Source: Ophiura sarsii (taxonomy: Eukaryota > Echinodermata > Ophiuroidea > Amphilepidida > Ophiuridae). From it: 64,000 nucleotides of DNA. Shown here piece after piece: positions 12,007-23,999 of this stretch. A program made the translations under genes and the position numbers. The stretch is from positions 28,889,503 to 28,953,502 of the forward strand of contig CM069450.1 of NCBI GenBank assembly GCA_035610835.1, read 5' to 3'. Below the pieces are notes generated by a model. The model made no database searches. It had not been told where the DNA came from and worked only from the letters and a program-made list of their open reading frames with translations. How positions within the stretch are numbered: the stretch's first letter is position 1; every line of letters starts with the position of its first letter.

Positions 12007-12055
12007 TAGAGCGATACGATTCCTAAATACTTCAGAATCATGGTTTTAAGGGATG
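12007..12055. mobile_element. Continuation of the split MITE, truncated
   Basis: AGAGCGATACGATTCCTAAA and CAGAATCATGGTTTTA match the middle of the intact MITEs. The match ends near 12050, so the right half of this copy is lost. Confidence 0.7.
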
Positions 12056-12614
12056 AAAAGAGATTATTCGATAGCGATTGAGATTATTGTAACGGTGTTT
12101 CTAGAAATACACGCCACAAAAAATGTATACGGTATACAATCTGCTCCGGAACGGGAGCGCGTTTGGCTTGAGGGCGTGCTTTTTAATGACGCACTGCTGT
12201 CATTTTTTACACGGCGGCGGCATCAAGTGACGGGAGTCCGTCTTCCACTAGACAAGTTCCACCAGTCCCGCAAGAGTCGTCCTGAGCCGTATGAGCTTAA
12301 ATTACCCAGAATGCAGTGTGCGGGCCTCCTCTTGGGGACTGATTCGATAACAGTTTTGTTCGTGCCGGGAAAAAATGTTGGGATCCGCATTTTTGATCCG
12401 GGATCAGTATGGTCATTCTAAATTAAATAATCAGAAATATGCGCAGAAATTAGTTGCACACGGTAGTTCAAAATGGTGATTTTGTTGTACTTACGATAGC
12501 CACCGTTCGGATTAAAACTGTAGCTTGTTGTACGGGAATGAATGTGTTTAAAAATAGATCAAACAAATTTGACAAACCAATGAGACACGTATTCAAAGAG
12601 CAACTTATTCCAGT
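12056..12614. other. Unassigned; one ZNF143-like motif
   Basis: An open frame runs 12053-12421 (+, 122 codons) in locally GC-richer sequence, but I recognise no domain and do not call it a gene. At 12301-12315 the sequence ATTACCCAGAATGCA resembles the ZNF143/SBF motif, which in animals marks promoters. No first exon is evident downstream. Confidence 0.35.
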
Positions 12615-13050
12615 CATATGACAATAGAAATCATTGAAATCGATCATTATATCAAGAGCTATGCCTGCTTTAATAAAAGAACCCCCTTTTTCAGCTGTCC
12701 ACGGAACGCTTAATTCTCTTGATATCTACCCACTCTAAAGTGGGCAGCAAGATTTACACACACGGTCATTCATATTCAAATAAGATTAAAGCCCGGGGGT
12801 TTCAAACACAGGTGGGAATGGTGTGCTTAAAATAAATAATCAGTGACTACAATAAGATTGTAACATTCTCTTTTTGACGGATTCTATGATTTTGCATTAT
12901 AAGGACTCAAACAATTATTTCCTGATATGATAATGATTTTTAACATTTTCTTTACTCTGTTTTACGTATCGGTGGACAGCTAAACAAATGGGTTCTTTTA
13001 GTAAAATAGCTATAACTCTGGATAGGAATGATCGATTTCAGTCATTTTTT
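12615..13050. mobile_element. MITE-like element with ~85-bp inverted arms
   Basis: GAAATCGATCATT...AGCTATGCC...AAAAGAACCC...AGCTGTCCAC (12636-12703) is repeated inverted at 12971-13042. The loop of about 270 bp is AT-rich and non-coding. The right arm contains AGCTATAACTCTGG, also present in the 163-bp repeats, which hints at shared ancestry. Confidence 0.65.
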
Positions 13051-14249
13051 TCTCAGATGATCGGAAGTATATTCTCGTCAAAATATCGCTTGAGTTTTAG
13101 GTCAATTTTCTTATTCTTTCTCAGGAAAAAAAAATCAAATCCATACAACTTCTTTTTGACTTACCCTGTATAATGGTCCTCACCCAAAATATTTTCCTCA
13201 GAGATATACCTACATTTCTGTTTATGTGACGATTTTCTATCTTTCAAGAGCGCATATTAAGAAGCATTTTACGTCCGGAAAATGGACACGATATGATAAC
13301 AACAAATCGTACTCAATAGTCTCTTGCACAGCAGCTAGAGTAACACTTGTACATGTACGTGTTTACAGATGTGCACCATGAACTCCAGTATTAGCACGTG
13401 TCAGAGATTGCCTAAAGATGAAAAATACGGGGATTTTTTTAGTCGGGGTATAAATATTCATGATATTAAATAGATGAGTCCGGCATGAATCGAACGCTTT
13501 CTGTCAGTCTCCAACACGACACATTATCGCGTAAAAACAAACTTTGTCTCAGCGCCTTTTTGGCTAAACAGCTATGTGCTATGCGATTTGTTTTTTGTTA
13601 TGTTTTTTTACCAAAATAAGCTATTTCCTATGCGGTTTTTTATTTTAATTTTTATAAAAATCAAAATATAGTTAATAGTTATGCTTTTTAATCAAAGTAA
13701 TCAGATATGATCAATGCCCATTGTATGCTTGTGTTCTATTTATCTCTTAATTTCACACAGTTAAATGAATGTGTGTTCTCAATCACAAGTTTGCCGAGTA
13801 TCACCGAAACTTACTAATTTATTTTTTAAATTGAATAAATCAAAATGTCCATCTGGTTTATTAAATTCCTTTGTTCCGGTAGTGATTTCGATGGAATATT
13901 TCTGGTTTTTGAATTAAAATTACACACACTTTTTCTGTGCAAAATAACGATAACAAAGTGTTTTACTTGTTTCTTCATAATATGTTTAAAATATATACAT
14001 TAATTATGAATGTTATATTTAACCAAATTTTATCTGAAACCATTTTAATCGACTTTACAAGATTGATTTCCACAAACATATAACCAGAATGATATATTAT
14101 CCTTTTGAGAGCGACCCATGTTATGTTTTTGATGAAAAGGATGACATGTTTTAGTGTTAATGATATTAAATGTTGAATTAAAAAGTTATAATAAGGATTA
14201 AATAAGCATGATACTAAATATGACATCGTTTCATCACATATTCAGTCTC
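13051..14249. other. No recognisable gene
   Basis: AT-rich, with no coding support. A box B-like GTTCGATTC (minus strand, near 13490) lacks a box A partner. Confidence 0.45.
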
Positions 14250-14430
14250 CATAAAATATTTAAGGTCAAATGTAAAAACCGTCGATATTGATATGTGAAT
14301 AGTTATAAAATGATTAAAATATTCGATTGAACTGCGTCATACTAGTAATGCATACACATGATTAGCGTTGCGAGAAATTAGTAAATTAATATTTTACTTT
14401 GAATTTAAAATAGGGGAAAAGGATCTAATC
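14250..14430 (+). repeat. Segmental duplication, copy 1
   Basis: The block from CCATAAAATATTTAAGGTC through GTCGATATTGATATGTGAAT and ATTCGATTGAACTG to GCACATGATTAGCGTTGCGAG-like sequence and AGGGGAAAAGGAT is repeated at 14451-14531 plus 15235-15325. The second copy is interrupted by a mobile element, so this copy approximates the empty site. Confidence 0.75.
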
Positions 14431-14450
14431 CCATTAAATGTTCCGTATCC

Positions 14451-14531
14451 ATAAATATTTAAGGTCAAATATATAAATCGTCGATATTGATATGTGAATA
14501 GTTATAATATAAAATATTCGATTGAACTGTT
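14451..14531 (+). repeat. Segmental duplication, copy 2, left part
   Basis: Matches 14250-14340 and ends where the inserted element begins (CTACCCAG). The right part resumes at 15235 with TAATGTATGCACATGATTA. Confidence 0.75.
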
Positions 14532-15236
14532 TACTACCCAGACAACATACATATATTAGCCCAATATTGGCCCAACATTAGCAATAATGGCATTGGCATT
14601 ATCTTGTCGACCAATATTGGGCCAATATTGGGTTCCCATTGGTAATATTGGAGTTGGCACTCTCTTGGTCACCATTATTGGACCAATATTAGTTTTATAT
14701 TGGCGCCCTTCAATTGGCATTATGTTGGCAACCAATATTGGACAGATATTTGTGACCAAGAGAGTGCCAAGAGAGTGCCAATGGCATTGGCATCATTTTG
14801 GCAACCAATATTGGTCCAATAATGGGCACAATATACCAGGGGCGGGAAATGACACCATTGATTAGATATACAAATTCTGACGTGGTCTATAAATTGCGGC
14901 CACTGTTAAAAGTTATCGCTTCCAGGCCTTTTGGCTTGGATCTTGTGCCTTGTCCTGTCCCTTGAAGATTTTCCCCCTTGTCCTGGGTCGCCCTTTGCCA
15001 AAGGGTTGTTTCTGCCTAAGGGTTGGCCCGGGATCCGCTCACTCCTCTTGGGGAAATAAAACAATATAAATATAGAATTCTTCTTACCAAACATTTCTCC
15101 AAGATCGCCAAACATTGGCCAATAATTGGGCCAAGCTTGGGCCAATGAGCAAATACTATTGCGCTAATATTGTAAGCCAATATTGAGCCAGTGAAACATC
15201 AATATTAGGCCAATATTGTAATGTTGGCTGGGTAGT
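14532..15236. mobile_element. Inverted-repeat element built from reiterated CCAATATTGG
   Basis: The ends are inverted copies of CTACCCAGMCAACAT. The flanks suggest a TA target duplication (TTTA before, TAATG after). The body holds seven exact CAATATTG cores and several near-copies such as TGGCATTATGTTGGC. There is no coding capacity; the minus-strand open frame at 14906-15145 has no recognisable domain. The element interrupts a duplicated segment whose other copy (14250-14430) lacks it. Confidence 0.75.
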
Positions 15237-15319
15237 AATGTATGCACATGATTAATAGATTAGCGTTGCGAGAAAAAAGTAAACTGATATTAAATTTTAA
15301 ATTGAAAAATAGGGAAAAG

Positions 15320-16410
15320 GATAAAATAAGCATTTTCTTATAAGACGTGCGACCTGACTATAGACCACCGTTTAATCAGCAGTATCGTTCATTTCACCGG
15401 CACACATATGGCAAGTACTTTGCTTGGTGTAGTAATGTACACAAGAAATATACAAAAGCCTAATGTACTGTTCCTAAAATAAATTAAAAGTGGCTCGTTT
15501 TATGTTAAAATATCATCAAATTGGTGTATATTTTGAATTCGCGAAAATGCATGAAAGGGGTAAAAAAAACCATATACAGTTTGTGAACGCTAAATACGTT
15601 TCACCGACGCGTGATAGTTATACGACATTTGTACTCTAAACTAAGTGATTGAGATGCCCAGAAGTGTTAACACTTTTTAACATTTAAAAGTTATTGTTAT
15701 TTTGACTTACCTCGGAATCTGAACGCAAACATTCGAGAACAATTTCCTGAACACGAGCAACTTTTAATTTTGGATAAATGCAGAATAAGGTTTGTACTAA
15801 TGCTACCAAGTAATTAATTGTGAAGTCTGGCGTACTTGCCGTAGGTGTGTTACCTTTTTAAAACTCAAACGGCGGTCTGCTGCAAACCGCTCGTTATTAA
15901 GATTGGTTACTGTAATTGCTTAGTACGACTGTTGCCCTTAAAGGGCTTTTTCCCGCTGAATAAGCAGTGTCAAACTAGTTCTGTTTTCAGAACCGTCTAT
16001 CATGTCTATTTGACTGACCATGTACATAACATCCTCTACGGCTCAACTCCACAGACCATAATAATATCCACTGACCATATACCCCTTCTACCATTCAAAT
16101 TTAAACTAATATATATCCATGGCCATGGAGTTTTGGCAGCTCGCGCAGCTGCTGCCAAAATCCACGACCCAGTATTACGACAAGACAGATGATGCACGTG
16201 TGCTAGACTAGTATAGGTATTATTTCTTGTCATCTCTGGCTGCACGCGAGGGTCCCCTCTACATTATGTCAAACATGTGCTAAAATATAATAAGACAATT
16301 TGAAAGAAACAAATTCCAAATTTGAACTTACTGTCCCAGACAGTTTCGACGTCCAATCGGATGTTTTTATCAATGGTGTATCCATTCGATTTTTATAATG
16401 AGGTATCAAA
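15320..16410. other. No recognisable gene
   Basis: An open frame at 15845-16192 (+, 115 codons) has no recognisable domain and is probably chance. Confidence 0.4.
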
Positions 16411-16535
16411 CTACGGCGAGGAAATTTGCTATTTAATTGTATCTTAGATTTTTGGTATCGATTATTGATTTGGGATTAGCCAACATCAAAAAGCACCTGG
16501 TCAGGGTATTTTTGTGTTTGGGGTAGGATGTGTAC
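16411..16535 (+). repeat. Dispersed repeat, copy 1 of 3
   Basis: Shares GATTAGCCAACATCAAAAAG, CACCTGGTCAGGG and a TTTTGTGTT...TGTAC tail with 23625-23750 and 24000-24115, all in the same orientation. Confidence 0.65.
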
Positions 16536-16560
16536 TAGCAAATAGTATAATGTTAAGCCC

Positions 16561-16700
16561 TAGTCTAACCAGGGTTAGACTAAAATTCATGACATACTAC
16601 CCAATCGCTCGGAGCGATTTGCCGCTGACGCTCCTTATTTGGTAAATAGCACTCTTTATAAGAAGCGTAAGTGGCAAATCGCGTCGCGCGATTGTGTTCA
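16561..16700. repeat. Nested inverted repeats
   Basis: TAGTCTAACC / GGTTAGACTA forms a hairpin with a two-base loop at 16561-16582. Next, CCAATCGC...GCGATTTGCC...ACGCT (16600-16636) is complementary to AGCGTAAGTGGCAAATCGC...GCGATTG (16664-16696). Confidence 0.65.
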
Positions 16701-17307
16701 GTTTTCATGGGTGCTTGTACGTATTGTGATGTAAAATATAACTTTGGCGATTATCGTTACATAAAGTCAGTTTTACCTATGAACCATAATATACTACGGA
16801 CTATGTTTGCATTCTGGTTTAAGATTTGTTTTCTGTAACAATAAACCGCTCAAATAAATCAAATGACTGAGGGTTAGTATAGATGGGGTGACAACCATGT
16901 TTATCAACAAAAGCAACGGTCGTAAGGACTGGATTGCGGTAACATGCTTGAGGGAACACCATATGGCAACATTACTGTCGACTATGCCATATTGCCCTTT
17001 ATACTGCTTTGGCGCAAGTTTTAAAAGCACGGGTCCTAAGAAGAACAGGATCTGGCGCACCCCGCCAGGCAAAGAACAATGGCAACTGCCGACAAATGCC
17101 CGGCATGACGTCACATGTCACTCCATTTAAACTACAACCTATTGCGCTGCTTTTAGCCATTTTGCACCTTCCCATTACCTGTCAACGTCTGGGTTGGAGG
17201 GATTCGAGCAACCCCGACAATATGGGACCCATTATAAGAAACTTTGGGACCCATTACAATTAAGTGTCGTGATAGATGGTTTCGTTAAGAATATGTTCTT
17301 TGACCAC
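16701..17307. other. No recognisable gene
   Basis: Overlapping open frames on both strands at 16794-17263 share the same DNA. None shows a recognisable domain. Confidence 0.4.
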
Positions 17308-17445
17308 GAGCTAGCCGGTAAACGTTGTATTTTACCCGCTGGGGGTCGTTTCAACGGAATAAACCGCTTACTCCATAACTCCATATACGGTTTATTCCGT
17401 GAAACTACGCCCGGCGGGTAGAATACATCGCTTACCGAGCTAACC
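17308..17445. repeat. Inverted repeat with ~58-bp arms
   Basis: GAGCTAGCCGGTAAACG...ACCCGCTGGG...AACGGAATAAACCG (17308-17366) is complementary to 17388-17445 with about 85 percent identity and a 21-base loop. It may be a small foldback element or solo terminal structure. Confidence 0.7.
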
Positions 17446-17962
17446 AGGCAATGTTATCTCTATTTATTATCGAACACGTGTCCATGTTACAGACTTTTCT
17501 GTTAAGAATCTTGGTACGTTTCCTTGGCACAGTGCTGCCTTACACATTTTATATTTAATATTCCCGTAACTCGATGTGTGTATTCATGTGTAAAGTTCAT
17601 TATTGTCGGTGGTTTCAATACATGACATTCTTTCAAAGACACCTACAAGATAACATACAAAGCACCGTGTGTTGAATTGCACAGCGTTATATACAGAATA
17701 CGTCTGAATGTCTTGGAACGTGACTTGTATTGCATTGCTTTACATTTATCAAATTGCCAAACATGCGGTATAAGTAATGGAGACTTACTGTGAATTTATA
17801 ATCCCTTATTCAATAGTCAAGGCTTATTCATAACTAGTCAATATCATCGTATGAAGCAGTTCGTGCACATACTCAACTCATTATAAGCTTTCAAAGTATG
17901 TATTGATACATCTCTAAATGAAGTAACTGGTAAATATCTTATCCGCTAACATCAAAACAAGC
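17446..17962. other. No recognisable gene
   Basis: Nothing recognisable. Confidence 0.45.
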
Positions 17963-18343
17963 TTAAAGGCATATTATGTGATCTTTTCCACAGAGCGCCC
18001 TCTATTCATGATCTTTTTTAGAAAGTAGATTTTCTTGCAGATTTACATTTTCGATCATAAATCATACATACATTCCAAGTTACAGAGCGATACGATTCCT
18101 AATTACCTCAAAATCATGGTATTAGAGTGAATTCAGAGTGAAAAATATAAACTGTCGGGATCCCGACAGTTTATTTTCACTCTAAAACCATGATTTTGAA
18201 GTAATTAAGAATCGTATCGCCCTGTAACTTGGAATGTATGCATGATTTATGATCAGAAATGTAAATCTGCAAGAAAATCTGCTTTCATTTTTTTTCTCGA
18301 TGTTGAGGGCGTTCCCTGGAAAGATCACATAATATACCTTTAA
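17963..18343. mobile_element. Intact hairpin MITE with TTAA target duplication
   Basis: Flanked by TTAA at 17963-17966 and 18340-18343. The ends read AAAGGYATATTATGTGATCT and its complement, and complementarity runs almost the full length to a central palindrome, ACTGTCGGGATCCCGACAGT (18151-18170). Transcription through it would give a hairpin of about 185-bp arms. Related copies are at 62354-62742 (complete) and 7450-12055 (split). A TTAA duplication is known for piggyBac-like and Kolobok-type elements; the autonomous partner is not in the window. Confidence 0.85.
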
Positions 18344-18411
18344 GCTGCAGTAACTGATTCACAGATTGAAACATGCGATTGCCATGTTATTTTAATAAAC
18401 CGATAAATCAG

Positions 18412-18640
18412 GGCAAGTTCACTGTGCAGTGAATAGGGAAAAAGCCAAGGACAATGGAATCGATTCGTGATTACAATTATTACGTAATAGTTGACACGTT
18501 TGTTGAGCAAAATCATGTTTGTACCATATTGAGATGAGGGGTTATTGTAATTTGAACGTAGAATTGGGAACATTTTCTATATTTCCCATAGAAAGTGTAC
18601 ACATTGTACGCCTCCAGCACCGCCGCCACCCCTGACTTTC
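18412..18640 (+). repeat. Dispersed repeat, shared with 45399-45672
   Basis: GGGCAAGTTCACTGTG, CAAGGACAATG, GTGACACGTTTGTTGA-like, ATGTTTGTACCATA, GAACGTAGAATTGGGA and CCGCCGCCACCCCTGAC occur in the same order in both copies. The 45-kb copy carries an extra ~45 bases. It is non-coding. Confidence 0.75.
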
Positions 18641-19113
18641 AAAATAAAATCAATCATACCTCAGCTAAACAGTTATAGAAATACTTGATTTATTTACACA
18701 GTGTAGCTAGATAAATAAGCTTTCAAATTATATTTAAACCATAGCTCTACCACATTTAGTTGTTGAGATAATAGAGAGAGAGATGGATGATATGTCACCA
18801 AAAAAAGCAACGCCGCCACCATTTTTGGGTGGTCAGTTCAAAACATATGGCCATACAGTAGGATATGATTATAACATAATCCCTTCCGTGTGAAAACAAA
18901 ATGAATTGAAGGCTTAACGGATAAAGCATATCACATGCCTGCAAACTTCCAATTGTATACTTTAGGGAAAGTGCTTTACACTTGAGTCACTTCAATGAAA
19001 TATTGATTTCAAACGAAGGTACACAATTGATGTGATGTCATTAGAAAGGTAATACCATGACAGGTGCTCTCCGCTTGTTTTACTGGGATTGCTATTTCGA
19101 TACATTAGCTACG
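18641..19113. other. No recognisable gene
   Basis: Nothing recognisable. Confidence 0.45.
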
Positions 19114-21810
19114 TGTTCTCAATATATAATTAAGGCGGGGGAACACCAGGCACTGGGATAGTGAAATATACGTTATGTAAGTCATCTTTCAAGGGAACGT
19201 TGACGCAGGAAAACGTACGTTCAAACTGAAACACTTAACTAAAGACAAACTTGATATGAACAGCAATTTAATATAACAGACATAATATTTAATGACATTG
19301 GCAACGTATGATACGCTATCGCGGTCAGTGATCACTGATTTAGATGATTGCACTTTATCGTTCGTATGAGCTATCCATAGACTTCTGCCACATCATACTA
19401 CAGAAGTTTCTCGCACGGTCGACCGGTCAATTCCGTTTCATTCTATATTACGTTCTCCGACATGGTCCCTCAGGTAAAGTAAGTTTTCAATAACTGGCAT
19501 CAGGTAATAAAGCCATGTGTCTTAGATATTGTTTAGCCCAGAACACATTAGGGAGTAACTAGAGGTTTAGATAGAAATGACGAAAGACTACGTAAAAGTA
19601 GTGAACCCTATTTATATCTAGTCCTTCCGTGACGCAAATATTTAACTGTGTCTATTCTTAATAACAAACCACACCCACCAACGTTTTTTTAAATATTTCA
19701 ATGAAGTTGATGACACTCTTCAACATAATCCCTAACACATTTGAATAAGTACAAGTAGTTTGTTTTGATAAACCATTTCCTCCCGTGTTTTGCAAAAATG
19801 TCCGGCCGTGACAACCCGATCAGCCTCATGAGATTATCTGATTAGATTCATCCATTTTCAACAGATAATACTGAAACCCAGAATGACATGTTTTTTCTTC
19901 TTATTCTAAGCACTGATAATTATGTTTCTTTCTGAAAGGATTAGGTCTAACATATGGGCCGTGTTCTTGTACTAAACCCGGGTTTAAGGTAAACCGTGAC
20001 TAACTAAACTTGTGTCTAAATTAAACGCGAGTTTATCTTTTATCTGCGAATCTCGTCACCTGAGTGGTCGTGCGTTCACTGTATACAGGTATTCAATTTG
20101 GTTGTGGCCCAAATAGGTTACAATAAATATAGTTTACAGTGTAATGTACAGTCCTCGAAATAAGTAACTGATCAGATAATAAATATACTCTTAACTCTAA
20201 AACTAAAGCTCCTACGTAAAGATATTTAATTAGAAAGTTTCATAGAAATTGCTTCTCTTTAATTAGAGTAATTTGTCATTGTCCAAGGCAATGGGCAATG
20301 CAACGGGAGACAGCGTAGGGAAAACAAAACAAACGGGGAGGGAGAAGGATATACGACGGAAAACGGCACGGAACTTCCGGAAGGGTTGAGGACCTGAGGG
20401 GCCATGTCGGAGAACTTAATATAGAATGAAACGGCATTGACCGGTCGACCGTGCGAGAAACCTCTGTAGTATGATGTGGCAGAAGTCTATGGATAGCTCA
20501 TATCCCTGTTGAATGACAATCTAGGATTAGAGGACTGAATGAACAGTGCAGTGTGGATCCAAAGGGGTGTAAGGGCAGATTTGTTACCCGGTCCAGGACG
20601 TAACTGCAACTGGAGAACTGAATGCTTTGATATGTCAACGATAAGAAGACCTACAATAACTATCATATCGAACCCGCGAATACCGTTCATCTGGTGGAAC
20701 ATTTCTTACGAACGATAAGTGCAATCATCTAAATCAGTGATCACTGACCGCGATAGCGTATCATGCGTTCATTTGCTGTTCATATCAAGTTTGTCTAGAG
20801 TAAAGTGTTTCAGTTTGAACTCGAGCTAATACTCGGCTCGTGACAACATTGTTCATGAAGATCGGTTAATAATTGAGAACACTACATTGATAAGGATAGA
20901 ACAAAGTGCAGCTTACATTTTCACACTTGGGTTTTGAACACGCAGGACCGTGTGACAGGTATGTGTATTGGTTGCATTGATCAATTGAAGCATCCCCAAT
21001 CCTCATCTTACTATCGACCCGTGAGTTAATCAATAATCCGCCTGTTGCTAGTCCGAGGCTTCGTGTAGACGAACAAAATGTTAAAACGGCCTTTGTTCTG
21101 GTTTTGGGCACATAACTGAGTCTTGCTTGCCAGTTTGTACGCAAGCAATTAAGAAGGGGCCAGACTATTTTACCACCTGGGATCATTCTTGGTGGTACTT
21201 TCCCTTATCTGTTGTTATGATTATGATATGACAGTCAACAGCTGGATATTAAAACTGACCAATCTACCCTTTGGGTGGCTTGTCACTATAATCCAGAATT
21301 GAAATTGATATTTTGTTGAATAACAGACCTGTATTAGGAAACGGAATAATAATTTGAAGGCCGATGGGGGTAATCACATGTAAACGCCAAAGCTGCTCCA
21401 TTCGATCGCATCCCGAGCTTGTATTGATAAATATTAAAGGCGTACTACCGGACTTTTACACAGAGATAATAACATGTAGTCGTTTACTTTTGTACGATTC
21501 TACTCTATTATTATCACATACATTAATGACTGTATTATGTATCTGACGATTTAAGATATAAATAGGTCTATGATTTCAAACAATGAAATACAAGTTGACT
21601 AAACCACTATTTTGTTTTTTATTTCAACATCCGATCACACCGGTGTTTCCGAGTTATTCTCCGAATTATATTAAAGACAAACAGGTGAGGCAATATATAG
21701 TTCTCAATATATAATTAGGGCGGAGGAACACCAATCACTGGGATAGTGAAATATACGTTATGTAAGTCATCTTTCAAGGGAACGTTGACACAGGGAAACG
21801 TACGTTTAAA
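19114..21810. mobile_element. Composite of flanking direct repeats and large inverted arms
   Basis: Direct repeats of about 110 bp (19114-19224 and 21700-21810, both containing TGGGATAGTGAAATATACGT and AAGTCATCTTTCAAGGGAAC) bracket a 2.5-kb segment. Inside, 19217-19476 is repeated inverted at 20395-20825, sharing TCGCACGGTCGACCGGTCAA and GCGGTCAGTGATCACTGA. The right arm is interrupted at about 20504-20707 by ~200 bp absent from the left arm. A LINE-like fragment lies beyond the arm. The direct repeats could be solo ends of one element or a duplicated flank. Confidence 0.6.
20866..21190 (-). pseudogene. Possible LINE reverse transcriptase fragment
   Basis: A 106-codon minus-strand frame contains KTRTKAVLTFCSS, then MRIGDASIDQCNQYTYLS. 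This spacing resembles the region after the RT palm in many LINEs (KTK...V, then a short strand ending in YLG). The glycine is replaced and no active site is present. The assignment rests on this weak resemblance only. Confidence 0.35.
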
Positions 21811-23624
21811 TGATGTTATAGATAGCGCGGGAACAGTAAAATGTACATTATTCGGTGATATTACACGGCTGTTTGACTGTCCGATTTATAATTAAAATGT
21901 ATGGAATAAAAAAAGATTACATAGTGGCCCAGTCATGGTTTGACCTGATTTAGGTAGCGCTAATGAATACGAGTATACGGTGAACATTCTCGAAAATTGT
22001 AGGAGCCATTTTTAAATTATCGGCATTTTCTACTTTACACACATTTTACATGTAACTCTATGGGAAATGTGGCCGATGAGGGCGCTATTATAGTAAATAA
22101 TAATATTCAAAGCTCTATTTCTCAGAAATGACACCAACAAATGTTCTGAAATTTCTACAAAAGATGGCCAGTATATTCAGGTACTTGAATAAGTTAAAAC
22201 CAGAACCGGGCCAGCAAGTTACGGTGTTCTCAGATTAAAACGGACAAATTATGTGGGATCAAACAGCCGTGATTACAGGGAAAGTCAGATAATGATCTTT
22301 ACATGGAGTTTTATAACAAGGAAACGAGCGCTGTTACAGAGAATCGTACATGTACGTCATTCATTGAATTTAAATTAAGCGTTTGAACCGGGCCCGTGTA
22401 ATATTAATAGCGCATCACCTGTCAACTCAGAGACATCCGCCTGATATAGCCCGTAAAAATGTCCGGTTTGATTTATTGATTCATTGACTTATTGATTGAT
22501 TTGTTTGTTTCCTCAATCTTGGTAAATTAGAAATAATTTTTCTCCAAATTATGGATTGAACAAAACATTACTTGCGTCGAGTTTGATTATGTGTTGGTCT
22601 TTTCGACTACTAAGTATATGTTTTACTGCTGATCATAACATTTTTTTAAATTAATTAACAACCTATTTTCTTTCTAGGACTTGAAATTAATCGTCAATTT
22701 GGAACTGATTAAACTGTATATAAATTTAAATATTGTTCAAGATTTTTTAGTTGAATGATGTCCTGGTACTCATAGATCGGAAGCGTTGTTCATTGATGAA
22801 AAAGAAAGACCGGTGCTTTGCTAACATGATTTAGCCGACACCACGTTTCTTTACATTATGCAGCCCATGTGCTGAATGTTTAATACAGAATCACACAAAT
22901 GTCGTGAAAAACCCATCAAACTGCTTGCAATATTCAGGGGTTTAGCGGCGCATCAAAATGATCATAGGACATTGATTGAGTAGTGTATACAATACGTTCT
23001 TCCAATCGATATGCAGGCCGCATCCGTATGGTTCTAGCGGATCACTACCTCAGTAATCGCAACGACAACGGCGTATATTTGGAGCCATTGGTGTCGTTGC
23101 TATACTCAGAATGTTAAAGCTATGATGAACTCGTGCATGAAGTACGCACGAGACTCGAATGAGATAACTCAATTGGGTGCATTCAAGACAAACATACAAC
23201 TGAAATAGCACATAAATCGAGTCTCGTTAAACCTTTAAAATGATGACATGTAAATACATTTGTTTACTCATAAATGTAAATAAAACAAGAAGTATACACC
23301 ATTTTTCTGGGTTTTTTAAACGGGCATAGTTCCATATAGATACATGGACGATGACCTATGTAACCATACCAAACGAGCGAAAATATACATTGGAAAGATC
23401 TTCATGGGATATCATTTCCTAGTGTGTGCTCAGCAGTGAAACGAATCACAACTCACCATTCATCCGAACATGCCTGACTGGTTTCGATAACACACAGTGT
23501 TCAATACAAATCAATTACATCCCATACAAAAATCAACTTTTCCACGTTAGGTATCGCTATTAAAAGCATCATAACCTATACAAGGTATCCACTTACATTT
23601 TATGAATGGAGTATCATATCATGG
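21811..23624. other. No gene; weak inverted repeat at 21850-22280
   Basis: ATTACACGGCTGTTTGA near 21862 is complementary to TCAAACAGCCGTGATTAC near 22259, possibly the ends of a decayed ~430-bp element. Nothing else is recognised. Confidence 0.4.
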
Positions 23625-23750
23625 AGTGGAAATTTGCTCGTTTAAAGTATGTTTTAGATTTTTGTTTCTGAATACTGATTTCAAATTAGCTGACATAAAA
23701 GCACCTGGTCATGAACCTTTTGTGTAAGGTATATAGTGTTCATTTTGAGG
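23625..23750 (+). repeat. Dispersed repeat, copy 2 of 3
   Basis: Matches 16411-16535 and 24000-24115 (AAATTAGCTGACATAAAAGC, ACCTGGTCATG, TTTTGTGTAAGGT). Confidence 0.65.
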
Positions 23751-23849
23751 CAATAACATGCATAATATACGTTATATATATTACAGGTACGCATCATACT
23801 CAAATCAAAAGGTAATGAACTATAATACTAATACTGTAATAACAAAGAA

Positions 23850-23960
23850 GGCAAGGCTATACCCAGAATGATGCGAGACTTATATGATGGCGTCAGGAAC
23901 ATATTATATTATTCTGATGCCATCATAAAAGTCTAGACTTTCATCCTGCGGCTAATATCC
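23850..23960. repeat. Imperfect hairpin
   Basis: AGACTTATATGATGGCGTCA (from about 23877) pairs with TGATGCCATCATAAAAGTCT (ending about 23934) around an AT-rich loop, and weaker pairing extends to ATGATGCG / GCAGGATGA-like flanks. The size would suit a small-RNA precursor, but a MITE remnant is at least as likely. Confidence 0.5.
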
Positions 23961-23999
23961 TCGCTATTTAAAAATATAAATACAGGTAATTGAAGTCAT

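Noticed and set aside
12053..12421. 122-codon plus-strand frame as a gene
   Set aside because: No recognisable domain, start context or splice structure. Kept only as an unassigned region.
13465..13530. tRNA gene on the minus strand
   Set aside because: Only a box B-like GTTCGATTC is present, with no box A or foldable arms.
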